A stretch of DNA of 64,000 bases, from positions 91,581,902 through 91,645,901 of the forward strand of contig NC_073695.1 of the NCBI RefSeq assembly GCF_029784165.1, written 5' to 3'. Made by a program: the position numbers and the translations under genes. This DNA comes from Wyeomyia smithii. Its lineage: Eukaryota; Arthropoda; Insecta; Diptera; Culicidae. The notes beneath the pieces were generated by a model. The model was not told the origin of the DNA. It did not search any database and saw only the letters and a list, made by a program, of their open reading frames with translations. This document shows, in pieces, positions 10,276-23,491 of this stretch (position 1 is the stretch's first letter; each line of letters opens with the position of its first letter).

Positions 10276-11965
10276 GCCCAGCCCACCGCAATCTGCCAAT
10301 AGATAGATTGCTCCCCAAATTATGCGCGATTTCCTGGTATAATGTGCCGATCAATATCTATGCTGGTATCGTTGTTGGCAGCTACCAGTGAGTCCGGGTA
10401 CTTCGTGTCAACCATCTTGATTTAATCACCAGCCACTTGAACTCAGGATGGGAGGTTAGCACTGTCTCCTCGTGAACCCCTTCCTTTCATGTACTTCGTC
10501 TTCGATGCATTTTTGACCAGTCCAATCTGTTTGGCTTCGGCCTTTAGTCCGATGTACGTATCCGCCATCTGCGCAAAGGTCCGAGAACCAATTGATATCA
10601 TCGGCGAAGCTGAACAGTTGGACCGAGTTTTGGAATATCGTGCCGCTTATATTCATCCCCGTTCTTCCAACTTTCTTGAAACTCCTCGAGTTTCGAAGGG
10701 GCTCGAGAATGCCCCCGATACTCAAACTACACACATTGCTCGATCCATCGTCGCTTTGACCTCGTTAGGTCATTCGGAAATCCGTATTCGCGCATAATTT
10801 GCCATAGCTGGTCTCGATCGTCGTATGCCGATTTGAACTGCTTCGCAAATGGTGATAGTCGACGGCAGATTATTTGAGAGAGTACCTTGTAGGTGGTGTT
10901 CAGCAGAGTGATTGCCAGGCAATTACAGCACTCCAGTTTGTTGCCCTTTTTTGTATATGGGACTCACAATACCTTCCATCCACTGCTTCTGCCTACTCGT
11001 TCTTTCTACTAAGTCTTGACAATGATCCAGTGCACGGCTCGAGCCAGTATTTCTCCAGCATTTTTCAACAGCTCGCTGGGAACTCCAGGCCCACTCTAGC
11101 TGCTTTATTGTTAATCAACCGGCCAATCGCCTCCTGGTACAGCTCTTCCATCGCTACGCGATCTAAGTCCTCTTCCTGGTGCTTCTTCCTTGGGAGGACT
11201 GAGTTTTAGCTGTTCCGTGCCCGTCGTTATCATTTTACGTCCGCTGTCGTACGGTGTTGCAACATTCTCGCCCATGGTGTGTTCTTCTCTTGAACTAACT
11301 GTTTGCGTTCGCTGTCAAACCAGTCATTACTATGAGTCGGTGAATCGGATCCTATGGCGAATCGAATGCGCCTCCAGCTGTCTTCAAAAGTAGCTTCGCC
11401 AAACTGCTCTTCCGTGGGTAACGCTGCCTCCAGCTGTTATGCGTATTTCTGTGCAACCCCGGCAGCGTTTGACTTCGGCGGGTGTCGATACCATCGAGAG
11501 TTTTAAGCACATACACACAGCTAGTAGGTAGTGGTCCGAATCTATATTCGCACTACGGTCTGTTGGCCGGGTGATCTACAGGATTTTGTGGATATCTTTA
11601 CGGGGGGAGATACTTCGGGCTACCATACCACGGGTTCACGCACCGTTATCTGGCCCGATTACCAGTCTGAACATAGCCTCCCGTTCTACCTGTCCATTTA
11701 TGTCCTTAATGACGACTTTAACGTCCCGTCGCGGGCAGCTGTCGTAGACCTGTTCCAGCTGCGCGTAGAACGCTTCCGCTTCGCTTACAATCGTAGTCCT
11801 TATTCCATTGCCTAGATTCATAGCGATTGTTCCAATGCGTATTATCTCTTACGTTGTTTGTAACTTGTTGTTTTCCGGGGTGACTCGTTGGCTCCCCATC
11901 CCCTGTCTCACCAGGGGACCCTCGTGATAGCTCCGTTTAAAATCCCTTGCTGACACCAGCTCATG
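10276..11965 (-). pseudogene. RTE-like retrotransposon relic with internal deletions (copy B)
   Basis: Minus strand, 5' to 3': a 5' leader matching 25960-26100 (shared GTTACAAACAACGTAAGAG), then endonuclease sequence FYAQLEQVYDSCPRRDVKVV (about 11770-11700) with a deletion between them. A linker follows (DLDRVAMEELYQEAIGRL), then RT fragments including SGTIFQNSVQLFSFADDI (about 10650-10590; FADD is the catalytic motif C). A further deletion joins the GNRA..F region to GRLRWAG at about 10310-10276. There are many frameshifts and stops. It is clearly older than copies C and E. The intact protein would combine an AP-endonuclease and an RT for target-primed insertion. Confidence 0.7.
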
Positions 11966-12636
11966 TAGGGTAACGGGGGTATTTTGGCCCACCCGGTAAC
12001 CTTTGCCACATTGTATCTGATAAATTCAATGAATATAAAAAAGTATGTATGCACCACCATTATTTTGAAATTAATTCACACACATTCAAAATCATGCCTG
12101 AGTCGACTCAAAGTCAAGAGGATGTGATAATATGCAATTCAACTTCCGAAAGCTATTATAACAAATATTTATGCTTTTGATAAATTTCATTGTTTTAGTA
12201 ACACCAAAGAAACAGTTTGTATACTCTAACAAGTGGAAAAAAGTAAAAAAGTAATATGTTTGTTGGCCGAAATATGTTTGTCTTTGTCCAGAACGAAGAT
12301 ATCTTGGCCATACCAACTAACAAAGCTTTGACAGCTCTTTGTTTACCATTCGGTCGTTGCGCGCTGGACGGAGAAGCGGCTTGTAGCGATTAACAGGTTA
12401 GTAAATCATGATTCATTACATTTAACCAAGGAAATGGCAGTCTTATCTAAACTTTACACGATTGACAGTCGCCCACGTTTCGGGGCTTTATTCAAAATAC
12501 ATCCCCGAGGCAGATGCCCTGAAAAAATATACCTACCACTTTAGTCAGGAAGACTCGTCACTCTTTTGAAATTCATAGAAATTTGGAAATTTTAAGGATT
12601 TAGGATTAGGATTTTTCAATAAATTGCTACAAAGTA
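11966..12636. other. intergenic DNA, nothing recognised
   Basis: It starts with TGTAGGGTAACGGGGGTATTTTGGCCCACC, a phrase that looks repeat-like. No gene was seen. Confidence 0.3.
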
Positions 12637-12920
12637 CACTAAGATCGCTTTTTACGCCTTTTTTTTACGTGGGTTTTTTACGCGACTTTTTTTACGCGGA
12701 TTCCGGAATTTACGCGGTTTTTTTTGCGCGGATTTCGGTTTCTCTTCACTCGGATTGCAGAATTAACGCTGGTTTTTTCACGCGGATTGCGGAATTTACG
12801 CGGTTTTTTTCTACGCGGATTCCGGAATTTACGCGGGTTCCGAAATTTACGCGGATTCCGGAGTTTACGCGATTTTTTTTTTACGCGGCACGTATCCACG
12901 CGTAAAAAGCGACTTTAGTG
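12637..12920. mobile_element. MITE with internal TTACGCGG minisatellite
   Basis: The terminal inverted repeats are CACTAAGATCGCTTTTTACG on the left and, reading in from the right, CACTAAAGTCGCTTTTTACG. TA flanks both sides (12635-12636 and 12921-12922), as in the Tc1/mariner/pogo group. The interior is a run of imperfect units around TTACGCGGATTCCGGAA. A degraded relative lies at 62479-62643. Non-coding; the long open frames here are by-products of the repeat. Confidence 0.75.
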
Positions 12921-13304
12921 TATGTTAAAATAGTCACTTAGTTTATGTCAAAAAAGTGTTTTAGTTTTCATAAAATTGTGCAATCACTCCCTGAAGCGGT
13001 CTTGCATACCCTCGTAATACCCTATAAGAATATTGATATATTGATTGTTTTGATATAGTGACTGGACGTCTATTCAGCCATGCTGCAGAGTAGTGTGGAG
13101 CAAATGTTCGCATTTCTCATTCTGAAACATGCAGAAAAAAACTGGCAACACTTATGGGCTTGTAACATTATAACGTCAGTTGATCACACATATGAATACA
13201 AAAACGTTTGTAGGTACTCGAACCTACCGACAAGGAGATGTCTTTGGACGATCGAATGATTGCTGTCTTTGACGGTCTAAATGTAACCAAATTTATTGCA
13301 ATAT
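12921..13304. other. intergenic DNA, no gene seen
   Basis: No feature was recognised. Confidence 0.3.
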
Positions 13305-14304
13305 AGGGAACTGCTCCATTATTCATTCCAGCCCATATATTCATCTCATACAACATGAAAACACAATTGAAAACAGGAAAAAACGCATATTTTCTAACTA
13401 AACCAATCTGCTAATCCATGGAATGGATTCTTCTTAGTTCACTTTAGATTCCTCATAAAGTATAATCCTCAAAAACTCACTTAAAAGCACTGAATTTGAT
13501 ATTATAGTCGGGCATCCGCACTCAAAAACTCATTTAATTAAATCACCTACCTCAGAAAGCAAAATCCGCGCATTGTTCTACAACTACAACTCTATAAGAC
13601 TACAACGGGACTCGTTCAGCAGCCAACCAAAGTTTTTTTCATCACTAGCGGACCACTATTTAAATTAATCACTTATCAAAATCACTCACTACACTAAGAA
13701 TACTTTATTCTTTGAAATGTTCACCTCAAATTTCCTAAAACAAGCTTGAATTAGCAGAAATATATGAGATGAAACTCTTTCAATTCCTAAATTTCATCTC
13801 TTTTCACTGCATTGAAGAAAATCAAAAGTTGCCAAATCAGTTTCCGTTAATACGAAAAAATCATATTGAAAATGTTGAATTATTCCGACATAATTGGCAT
13901 AAATCTACAGCGCTGTAGTGGTTACCTAGGTTACCAATTTTGCACGTAAACAACTACAGCGGATATCTAGGTAACCTACTACGACGGGCTGCGGCTACGT
14001 TCATTCATGATAATGTGATTCATTCATGATTAACAGTGTGATGAATATGGGGGCGTCGTGAGATGAATAATTGAGCAGTGATTCAAATTTTGAGATGGAT
14101 ATGGAAGCGTTGTGAAAAATGGTTTGTTTTACAAAATTCAGGATAAATCACGCTAATTTTACTAAATATATAATATATAATTCCATAAGAGCACGTGAGC
14201 ATATTTAGTTTATTTGTTCAATGATTTCGTGAATATTTGGTGTTTAATCCGTGCATTCTTCGTGAATATCGGCTTAATGAGATGAATAATGGAGCAGTTC
14301 CCCT
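13305..14304. mobile_element. MITE, about 1.0 kb, ends AGGGAACTGCTCCATTATTC
   Basis: The left end AGGGAACTGCTCCATTATTC is mirrored at the right end (GAATAATGGAGCAGTTCCCCT). ATAT lies on both sides (13301-13304 and 14305-14308), a possible 4-bp target duplication. Subterminal CATCTCA motifs repeat. A smaller hairpin (TAGGTTACC/GGTAACCTA, about 13915-13985) lies inside. It is related to the element at 44949-45190. Non-coding. Confidence 0.7.
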
Positions 14305-17300
14305 ATATACATATCAAGTGCCCGAGATAATAGAGAAATTTTAGAGACGCGTATGTATGAGTGTTGAATGTGTTCATTGGTAATTATATTTATTGATATT
14401 CATCGATTTGATTATTCATTTTATCGGTGTGGGGGTGCCGCACACGTTCATTAAAGTGGTGCAAAATTGTGAGGTGAGTTGGGTTTGAGCTGTTTCGAAT
14501 GCAAGATGTAACAGAACCGAAATTTATGACTGCATAATGTTCTAGACAAAGCTGCATGAAAAAAGTAACAACATTCATTGTCGAACAATCAGAGCGGTCA
14601 TAATTTTAAAGCTTCTTTTGACATTTGGAGCTTTCAGTAGGAATACTTATCGAAACTGGTAACCAAAGTTACTTGGCAGTTCAATTTAGATTATGTAAAC
14701 TTAATATGTATTATTGTAATATGAGTTTCACAGTATAAAATTACCAAAGTTGTCTCAACAATACATGTTCAATTTTATCTCTCGTTTTCCAGTGCTCGTA
14801 TTGCTGTAGTAGCCATGAAACTGTTGTTCAGACCTGATATAGATAATCACTTGAAAAAAAACAATCGTTTTTATTAAGCTTCAACATATTGAACACTATT
14901 ATAATATTTTTATCTGTTCTCGCATATTAGATAGCCACTGAAGTACTCGAAGTAATACCCGATGTACGTTATTGCTGGGTGGACTCTCATAGACAAATTC
15001 TTAAAAAATGAAGAAATAAACGACCAAATATTAAAATATCTTTAGACATAAATACCTGCCTGAACACTGGTGGCACGGGTACCCTTCTTTCAATCAGCAG
15101 TGTCCAGCCCTTGACACACATTTGGCATAATAAATAAGGATTTACTCAATCACCCTGGTGAAATAATGTTCGTTTTAGAATGGAAGTCATTAATTACATC
15201 GGAAATACTTTAAAATAACATTATTTTGCAACACAAAAAGGATTATACCTAATCATCTGTACCGCAAACACTGGAGCACGTTGATTTTTCCGGTTCAACC
15301 TTCTCCTGCTTTTTACTATGTAGTTTCAAATCTTTCAATCAGTTACGCACCAGCGGCCACCGGTTGTCCCACTCACATCAGAGCGTGATAAGAACCAGAG
15401 AAATAAAATTCAAATAACATGCATTAAGCCGCATTGAGGCGCGACTGCCAATGTTTAATGTCTCGTTGTCCGGACCATAATAAATACATTTCACCAGCTA
15501 ATCTCAGTTCAGATCTCGGCTTGTACCAACACGACATAAAGCAAAAAGTTTAAAACTTCTTGGGATAAGCACCGTTGTCAGGATGTACATCGGAAAGTAT
15601 CAAAATAAATGTTACAGTTATTTGAAGGACAATGCATTGGGAAGGGGAAAACAGAAAATCAGCACCCCTTTCAGCGGGTAAACTACTGCAGAGGCGTTGG
15701 CAATTTGCTCTTGAGCTTTGGCCAAGCGATTCCTAGCATCCCGCGCGACCGTTGGATATGTGCACGTGTTCTGTTCATAGGAAGCGTGACTCTTTCATTT
15801 ACGTTCGTTGAATACACACAAGGCTTAAACTTTCATTGCGTGCGGAAACAATACCTTTCAACCCCAGTCATAAGAAAAATAGTAAAAGTTAAACAAATGC
15901 AGCATAAAATTGCTAACCCCTTTCCTGTTTTTAAAAACACTACCACCAAGCGCCGAACCCCTTCCAATTCGTGATGGCAAACGTAAGTATAAAAAAAACC
16001 TATCAAGCAAAAATGATGTCATAAAAAACGGATCCTATAAAACCATTCAAGTACAACAATGCAAAACCAGGGCAGACAGAAAAGTCCTCCGTCAGCGATG
16101 CGTCGCCGGTTTAATGTTGAAAATATTATGTTAGTTTTTCTCCAACCTGAACCCACTGCTGCCGGTTAGAACGCGTGAAAGGCGATAACCATTATTCATG
16201 TACCTACGTGTGTGTTTTTTTGCCGTCCATCCGTCACCTTTGCTGGGAGGAAAAATGCGGAAGGGGTTGTGTAAACATAGCGAGAGGGAAAACGTCATAA
16301 ATTTTGTCATAATCATAATCGGTGCAATGAGGATAGAATAGCGGCAGCGGGTTAACGGATTTTCTCCCGGAATGGGACAATCGGGTTTTGTTCCAGACAC
16401 AAACTAAGAGCTGTTCGTCAATTTTAGCACTCTGGTCAGCATGCTGTGCATTGTATATGGGTAATCAGGATTGTACAGATAAGTAGTTGCAATTCTTTTA
16501 ATGGTAGAAAGGATTTCCCCAATTACATTTTGATTCATTTCAATGAATCGAATTTATTTGCCCGAGAGAAAAAAAACTAGACGGTGGATCGTGCGGAGTG
16601 CGAATGGATATGTAATTGTCTGCCATAGAATTAATTTTCAGTACTTTGGATCCCTTTGCATCATTACAGTTATTGAGAAAACAATAAAAATATTTGGTAG
16701 TTAGTGTTATTTTCTATTTTTTCCAATTTTAAATCTTCTCTGTTCTTTCCTTTAACCGCTGCTACACGCAAAAAAATCGTCCTGCTGACCTATCCCGTTT
16801 GTGTTACGGATACTCCCGGATTATTGAACCAAAATCCATCAAGCGACACTTCTAACGACTTGGAATTCAAAACCTAGTCCACTGGTGGCTGAATCTAGTG
16901 TCTACATCGTCATAAGCCATTGAAAAACCAAACGCGGTCTATCAAAAGACGTGCAGAAAAAACAGCATTCTCTTTTGAAACAAGCATTCGTGTTGAAAAT
17001 ATTCAACTAAGTAAGTAAACGGCGCGATCAAAACGAAAAGTTTACTTTTTAAGTGTTAAATTGCACAATTTTCCTCCTACTGTAAAAAAAAACAAGCCGA
17101 TGATAACGCGAATAATAAACCTCTTTAACATGTTGGCAATCATTAGAACACTCGGACTCAGTCCCACTGCGTGCGTTTACCCAACATGAAGTTCACGAGT
17201 GAAAAACAAACATCAAACACTGGCATATGTTTAAAGTAATGGACCGTAGTATAGAAAACCAACGGGCTCATTATTAGGACCGCTCTGGTGTTTGGTTTGT

Positions 17301-18692
17301 TGTTCGCGTGTTCTAGCTACCAACAGCAAACACTATCATTTATAGCCTCTCTGTTTACATCGTGATCATAAACCATAAACCAACGGCTGATAAGCAAGGT
17401 AAACCAAACTGGTAGGGAACACAACAGAAGTCAACATACAGGTGCAAGAGTCGGCTATGCGGATCACATATCCAAAGGCGTTTACTAACAGGCTAACTCA
17501 CAGCATAACAAAACGTTTACCTACAAGGAGCATACATTATTTCAAGATAATCCGTTAACGAACCGAGAAAAATGAAGAAAAATTGCACCGTGCAAGGAAA
17601 CCTGCATCAACTTAAAATTCGCCAACGATATTTATATAGGACGTCCTTTTGAGACGCATTATCGAATTCTGACACAGGCCCTCAACCGGTCTCCGTGACA
17701 TGCATACAAGCCCGCTAGGCTAGGTTTGAGCAGGGATACGCATGCAGACAGGTCATAAATTATATAATGTTTTGTCATTTCTGAAACAAACATGGAAAAT
17801 TTAATTTATGCAAACGATTCCAATTGGGAACGCTTCTTCAAATCTAACCTGACTGATGATTAAACTGCACTGTTAACGAAACCGAGTTCCTGGATCGCAG
17901 CTGGGGTAACCATCTCGAGCCCGTAGTCCGTAGCTTCTGCTGTAGAAAAAGGATGAAAGGGGCCATCATTTTGCCGTTTGATGGGAGTAAATTTGAATAA
18001 CAATCACAGTGGTAATGAGCCTTTTGACTTCAGCATAGACCAAGGGGCTAAAGTCCTATCGTATAACGGACGGACATAAGGGCGGCTATAGAAGCGCAGA
18101 TCGGTTTGCGTAGACAAAACCGTAGTTAGGTATAAATATAATAGGCACGGATGCGGAAGATTTAATTAAATTTTTATGGCATTTCACATCATTGCCTTCA
18201 ATTCGACGGGGATCCGCGGAGTGACACGAACGAATGACCAGCTTGGGAATTTGTCGCTTATTGGCTAAACTGATGATTGGAAAATTGAACAGCAGAGGTT
18301 AGAAACCGGTGTTTATTAACGGTTGAAGTTAATATTAACTTACATTTTTAGATTCAGCAAGAATTAAAAGTAAATTAATAGTAATAATCAGTAAAGCTAG
18401 TGAAAGCGTATTTTTGTAACGCCCAATTCTCTTTCAATTTTGCCTACCGGTGGGCAGGGTTACTCTCATACTTTTTAAATACTCAGAATTTCAGATTACA
18501 CCAAATTTAAACTTTGCTGTTACATATTAAAAGCGCGTACCCTCGTATATATAGGCCCTCAAGGTAACATTCTATCATGAATTTGAGCCCCTCATTTTAC
18601 TAAAATGACCAAAATATGAAAATAGTTTTTTTTATATTTGACAAATGTAAATATATTCCAGCGAATACTTTAGCTGAATATTACACTAGTCA
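14305..18692. other. 4.4 kb of unique-looking intergenic DNA
   Basis: No coding frame with family resemblance and no inverted-repeat element was seen. It is one of the longest repeat-poor stretches of the window and could hold distal regulatory DNA for tap, but nothing in it shows that directly. Confidence 0.35.
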
Positions 18693-18945
18693 ACACAGAT
18701 TTTGCCCTAGAACTCAAACTGAAAAATAATGAAAGATAATAGCTTTTTAACCATTGATTTGAAGTTTTAGTGCCCCTAGTAGAGATAACTTTTTCAGAGA
18801 CTAAATGAGTTTTCCCATAAGTCAACGTAGAAGCAACTCGGCGAGCAATAACTCTGCGTCATTTTGAGGCGATTCTGCATTTACAAGGGGCACCAAAATT
18901 CACAAAAATGGTAATAAAGCTTTGGCCATTTTGCCACGACAAAAG
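18693..18945. repeat. palindromic MITE-like repeat, GCCCTAGAACTCAAACTG family
   Basis: The interior is partly self-complementary: GGTGCCCCTAG/TAGTGCCCCTAGTAG near 18770 and AGGGGCACCAAAATT near 18885. It shares order and phrases (CTCAAACT, TTTTTCAGAGACT, CGGCGAGCAATA, GGGGCACCAAAATT) with 44927-45410. Ends are approximate. Confidence 0.55.
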
Positions 18946-21811
18946 ATAATGTAACAAAATTGAAACTTTAAGAGTGCTGTATGACGTTTTAGAGGTGTTT
19001 TATGTTTTTTTTTACTTTAAGCATAGAAGAAAAACGAACGCTCGTGGATAAAAACTTTCGTTACACCGTTACACTCTTATTCTCAGTAATGAAATTGGCT
19101 TACAAACTTCTCTTTACCAGAAATTTTGTGAAGAATTTAAAAACTATTTTATTTCAACTAAATATACTGAATATGTATCTGTGACGCATATTCAATGAAA
19201 ATTAAAAATGTTCTAAATCTTTTATCTTTTATGTAAATAACAAAAAAAATCAAAATAATTTCCTATTTTTTACGAGAAGTCCAATATTTCAAGATACAAC
19301 GGCAATGAAAATATTGTCAAATCCTAGCAGTTCAAAAAACAACACCAAACATAAAATTTCTTACCTGAAGCCGATCTTATCTATCCCTCTTCAGCTTCTT
19401 GTGTAGTTTCGGATTGCTTATTCAAAACAGATAGGGAGATTTCAGCATGTTTTGATGACCGAAGTGTAATCCTTAAAAGCATCGTTCAATGTATGACCAT
19501 TGGCTTATCAACGAACACTCATTGACATATCTTGAAGTTCATTGAATTAAACGTAGAAAGAAATCCTTTATATAGCCAAAACGGATTAACATCCCTTTTT
19601 CCCGGTAGGTATTATCTGCCACACTTCAGAGCATCTTACAGGGAAGAAGAGGCGTTACACCGGAAGAATTTGAGATCCTTTCTATGGGCTGACTTTTGTA
19701 CCTCGCTCGGGCAGAGTGAGTGAAAGTTTTTATTTTCAACTCGAGCAGACAATCGAAGCCGTGATTAAACAAGGACACGTGCGCTAGGTGTTGATTTTTT
19801 TATATTCATTCTTTCTACGGCTGACTGCCGTGCAACCGAAAACCCAGTCAAGCATGCATTGAAATACGAGGGGTGGTGGTCACGAGTATCTTGTTCCCTA
19901 TTCTTCTATCGGAAACGATAATCATTGCACACACGTGGCTAAATCATGCAGCACCCAACGGTAGTGCTGTTATTTCTTGCCTGGTCTACCAAAGGTGACA
20001 ATCCGAAACGGAAAGTTGCTGACTAACCGTTTTTAAGCCGCCACTGTAAAGGAGTAGGAAGTAATTATTATTGTTGAAGAAATAAGTTTCTTAACTACTG
20101 TTGTACTCCTTTGTTATTACAATTGATGGGATAGTAAAAAATATTCGGATGTAAGCGTCATCCATGGGTTTTTAGCAACTTCCGGAGAAAGCCTATTAGC
20201 ATTTATGATCACCCCGGTGAGCGAAAGGATAACATGAAACGTAACATCTGTTTGCAAGGTCTGAATGAGGTGACATCGATTTATCATTGCAATTATTGAA
20301 ATTATCCACAGCCGAAAAAAAATATATAAAAGCAAATAAAATTTACCACACCGCTTCGGCCTGTTGGATTTTTACAAATTATTGCTGTAATAATCGCAAA
20401 ATTGGCAAAACATAACCGTGGCGATACTGCTGGCAAAAATCTACTGCATCGAATCGCCGTGCACCGCCCTTTGATCTTTTTCAACTCTTCCGAATTGTGA
20501 AAAGATCAATTTCTAACCTACATGGGTTTATGTTACAAAACTGTATCAAAAAAGGGCTGCATGATTGGACATAAATCAAACCCTAGAGATCAAAGAAAAT
20601 CAATTGACATGGACCGCCTTCGAATTACAGCGTGTTAGGGAGTTGAAAGGGTTATAATTTTTGCTCTGTTTGACATACCTTATTGAAGGTGTACGCTACT
20701 TTGCAGTCTTGGAAGAAGGCATACTAAAAAACTTCGGCAAACTGACTCAAATTCGATTTGCTTTGATTGAAAAGGCAGTTTACCTAAAACAGTACCTTAT
20801 CCTGTAAAATAGAGAAGATGATAAAAAAAACTAATTTTGTGCTATCTATACCTTCTCTTAGTTTTGTAGAAATCCATCTACTTGTTACATACAGAAAGAG
20901 TTCAATTTTTGTTATACTTAGATTTTTGGGTAGTTGCTCTAGTTCCCAAGTTCGCCTTTCGACGGGCTTCAGTAAAATGGCTATAAATGTTTAATAAATT
21001 TTGTTTTCTTTTCTTGCTTCTTTCAATTCATGTATCTTTAGTATAGTCTAAAAAGGAATATCTATCCAAATACCTGGTTTAACCAATGATTTAGTTGCTA
21101 AAGACAAAAAAATGTTAAAACCAGAAGGTAATTATTTTCCTGCAGACAGTGAAATGGAAACCACTGATATTCTCTTATTTATTGGAGAAAACAAACGATA
21201 AAGTTATTAGTTGGTAGATGGAACATTGTAATTTTTGGTATAAAAGTTAATTTATTGTAGAAGTTAAAGAAACTAATAAATATTTACCGATTAACAAAAC
21301 CCGTCGAATGGCGGTATCAGGCATTAACGTCAAGTTTTTTTCGCTGAAAAACTGTGTTTAATCAAACTTAATCTACTTCAATATATCTATAATGCCTAAA
21401 CGTTCATTTCATTGTCCATCTCACATAAGGAACGGTAGAACACTTTCTCGAACATGATAGGAATAAATCAGGCACAATCAGGCACTTGCATTAAGTGTAA
21501 CGTTTACCTCTATCTGCAAGCTCGTTAGGACTTTTTTATGAATTTCATATTTTTTCAAGAGAACTCGAAATTCAAAATCTTAAGAAGCTTATTTTTCTAA
21601 AAATCATAGAAGTTCGCAATCAAAAAGGTAATTTAAAAAAAAAACACTCGAGAGATCTGCATTAACAAGGGTACCAAATGCTCAGCAACACCAAACATAC
21701 CAATACCAGACCTCTCATGTAGCCTTCTCTAAGTTATAGTTTCACAAAGAACATTTTGACTAAGAAAAAATGTCATAAAAAATTTTATTTTGCAACTTTT
21801 TTCGCGCAGCG
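18946..21811. other. AT-rich intergenic DNA, no gene recognised
   Basis: Short open frames only, none resembling a family. No repeats were recognised. Confidence 0.35.
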
Positions 21812-22218
21812 TCGGTGATGGTTTGGGAAGCCGTATCCAAGTGTGAGAAGTTTTAACTAGTGTTTATCAAGAAAAATGTCAAAATCAATGCCGCGTCCTA
21901 TAAGACCGAGGTTCTGGAAAAGGTTGTTGCCCCAGCACTTCGGGACTTCTACGGGAAGGATTGTTATGTCATTCAACGCACCAGCCCACACGGCGAATAT
22001 CGTCCAAGCGTGATGTCGGGAAAATTTAAAGCACTATGGACCAATTTAAGAAGCTAATTTCCAAAATCTGAGACGAGATGCCGATGAACCAGGTGCGTGT
22101 CACGTATGACTTTTATAAGAAACATCTCAAGCTCGTCATACAGCACAAAGGGGGTGCTCTCAGCTAATATGCCGTAAAGGTTCTGATTAAACATTGCCTC
22201 AGAATTGACTCAGAAAAG
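21812..22218 (+). pseudogene. mariner-type (ITmD37-like) transposase, C-terminal relic
   Basis: Plus-strand pieces: VMVWEAVSK, LVFIKKNVKINAASYKTEVL, EKVVAPALRDFYGKD and, in a second frame, DEMPMNQVRV.YDFYKKHLKLVIQHKGG. This is the order of the catalytic-core end of mosquito mariner-like transposases (VMVWGAV...PLVFI..GVKIN...). The catalytic first Asp lies upstream of the preserved part, and the later acidic region is deleted or scrambled, so the enzyme is dead. The element continues at 23423 after a foldback insertion. Confidence 0.65.
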
Positions 22219-23422
22219 CACGGTGCTCCCACAGACCGTTATTATAAAAAAATGCACCAAATAATCTGAGTACACCATTCGGTTCGTGATGACGTCCTGA
22301 ATCTCTGGTCAAAATTTCAAAATCATCGTACGGTACATTTTTGAGTAATGGCCTTTTGAAGATCATAAAGTATGAAAAAGTGATATAAAACGACGAAATA
22401 CTCAATGTAAAGCACGTTTTTCAGCCACAATTTTATGAAACAACTTCCAAAATAGTTTCTACACATTCCAAGTATTATATTTTAAGATATTTACAATTGG
22501 TTGAAAGATTTATTTGAAAATCCCAAAGTGCACAGTGGTCTAAATTCGAAAAATCGTGATCGTTCTAGATTTGACTATGAAAAATTGATTTTATGTAATC
22601 AATGTCTTCAGCAAAATTGTTTCATAGAACAAGGCCTTACTATTGGCGTTTTTGGTTTCTCGATCAATCCACCTAACAGGGTGATAAAAAAAATATTTTT
22701 TCTGATTTTCAATATACCTTAGGGGCCATCCACATACCACATGGACAGCTTTGGGGAGGGGGGGGGGGGTGTTGGCTAATGTCCACGGTCCAAAAAACTG
22801 ATTTTTAGGAGGGGTGTTCCTCAAAAAAATCTATTTTGTCGTGTTCAACGTACAGATAGGATATCGCAGTATTCAGCAATTGTTTTTCTTTCAAAATTTC
22901 CACAACTTTGCTGAAGGAAGCAATCCGGTATATTGAAAATTAGAAAAAAAATATTTTTTTTTATCTAAGAGGATTGATCGAAAAACCAAAAACGCCAAAA
23001 GTAAGGCCTTGTTCTATGAAACAATTTTGCTGAAGACATTAAGTACATAAAATCAATTTTTCATAGTCAAATCTAGAACGATCACGATTTTTCGAATTTA
23101 GACCACTGTGCACTGTGGGATTTTTAAAACATTCTTTCTACCAATTGTTAATGTCTTGAAATATAATACTTGGAATGTGTACAAACTATTTTGAAAGTTG
23201 TTTCATAAAATGGTGGCTGAAAAACGTTCTTTACATTGAGTATTTCGTCGTTTTTATGTCATTTTTTTGTACTTTACGACCTTCAAAAGAGCATTACTCA
23301 TAAATGTACCGTACGATGATTTTGAAGTTTTGACCAGAGATTCTGGACGTCATCACGAATCGAATGGTGTACTCAGATTCTTTGGTGCCTTTTTTATAAT
23401 AACGGTCTGTGGGAGCATCATG
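22219..23422. mobile_element. foldback element, CACGGTGCTCCC family, copy 1 (1.2 kb)
   Basis: It starts CACGGTGCTCCCACAGACC. The right end is the inverted equivalent with two changes (GGTCTGTGGGAGCATCATG). Long arms are complementary: the phrase AAAATCATCGTACGGTACAT on the left and its inverse near 23305-23330, and AATCGTGATCGTTCTAGATT and its inverse near 23075. AAAG flanks both sides (22215-22218 and 23423-23426), a 4-bp target duplication. The centre carries a G-rich block (22744-22771). No transposase, so non-autonomous. Confidence 0.8.
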
Positions 23423-23491
23423 AAAGAATATCTTGTATTTCCATTTTCTTAACTCATTTTTAAAGTGTATGCGAACTTACTGAACACCCTG
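23423..23491 (+). mobile_element. 3' end of the mariner relic with terminal repeat
   Basis: The element end reads GCGAACTTACTGAACACCCTG followed by TA at 23492-23493, the typical mariner terminal-repeat pattern (inverted: CAGGGTGTTCAGTAAGTTCG). Joined to 22218, it restores the sequence CAGAAAAGAATATC without the foldback. No 5' terminal repeat was found upstream of 21812. Confidence 0.65.

Noticed and set aside
12624..12918. Repetitive open frames on both strands (FRNPRK-like and TRIPEF-like repeats)
   Set aside because: They are the minisatellite inside a MITE read in coding frames, with no start context or family.
15609..16400. Open frames of 74-121 residues
   Set aside because: No family resemblance, no splice or promoter context; chance frames in unique DNA.
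22199..23452. Several 60-80-residue frames in 22.2-23.45 kb
   Set aside because: They lie in the non-coding arms of the foldback element and repeat in the other copies only as arm sequence.
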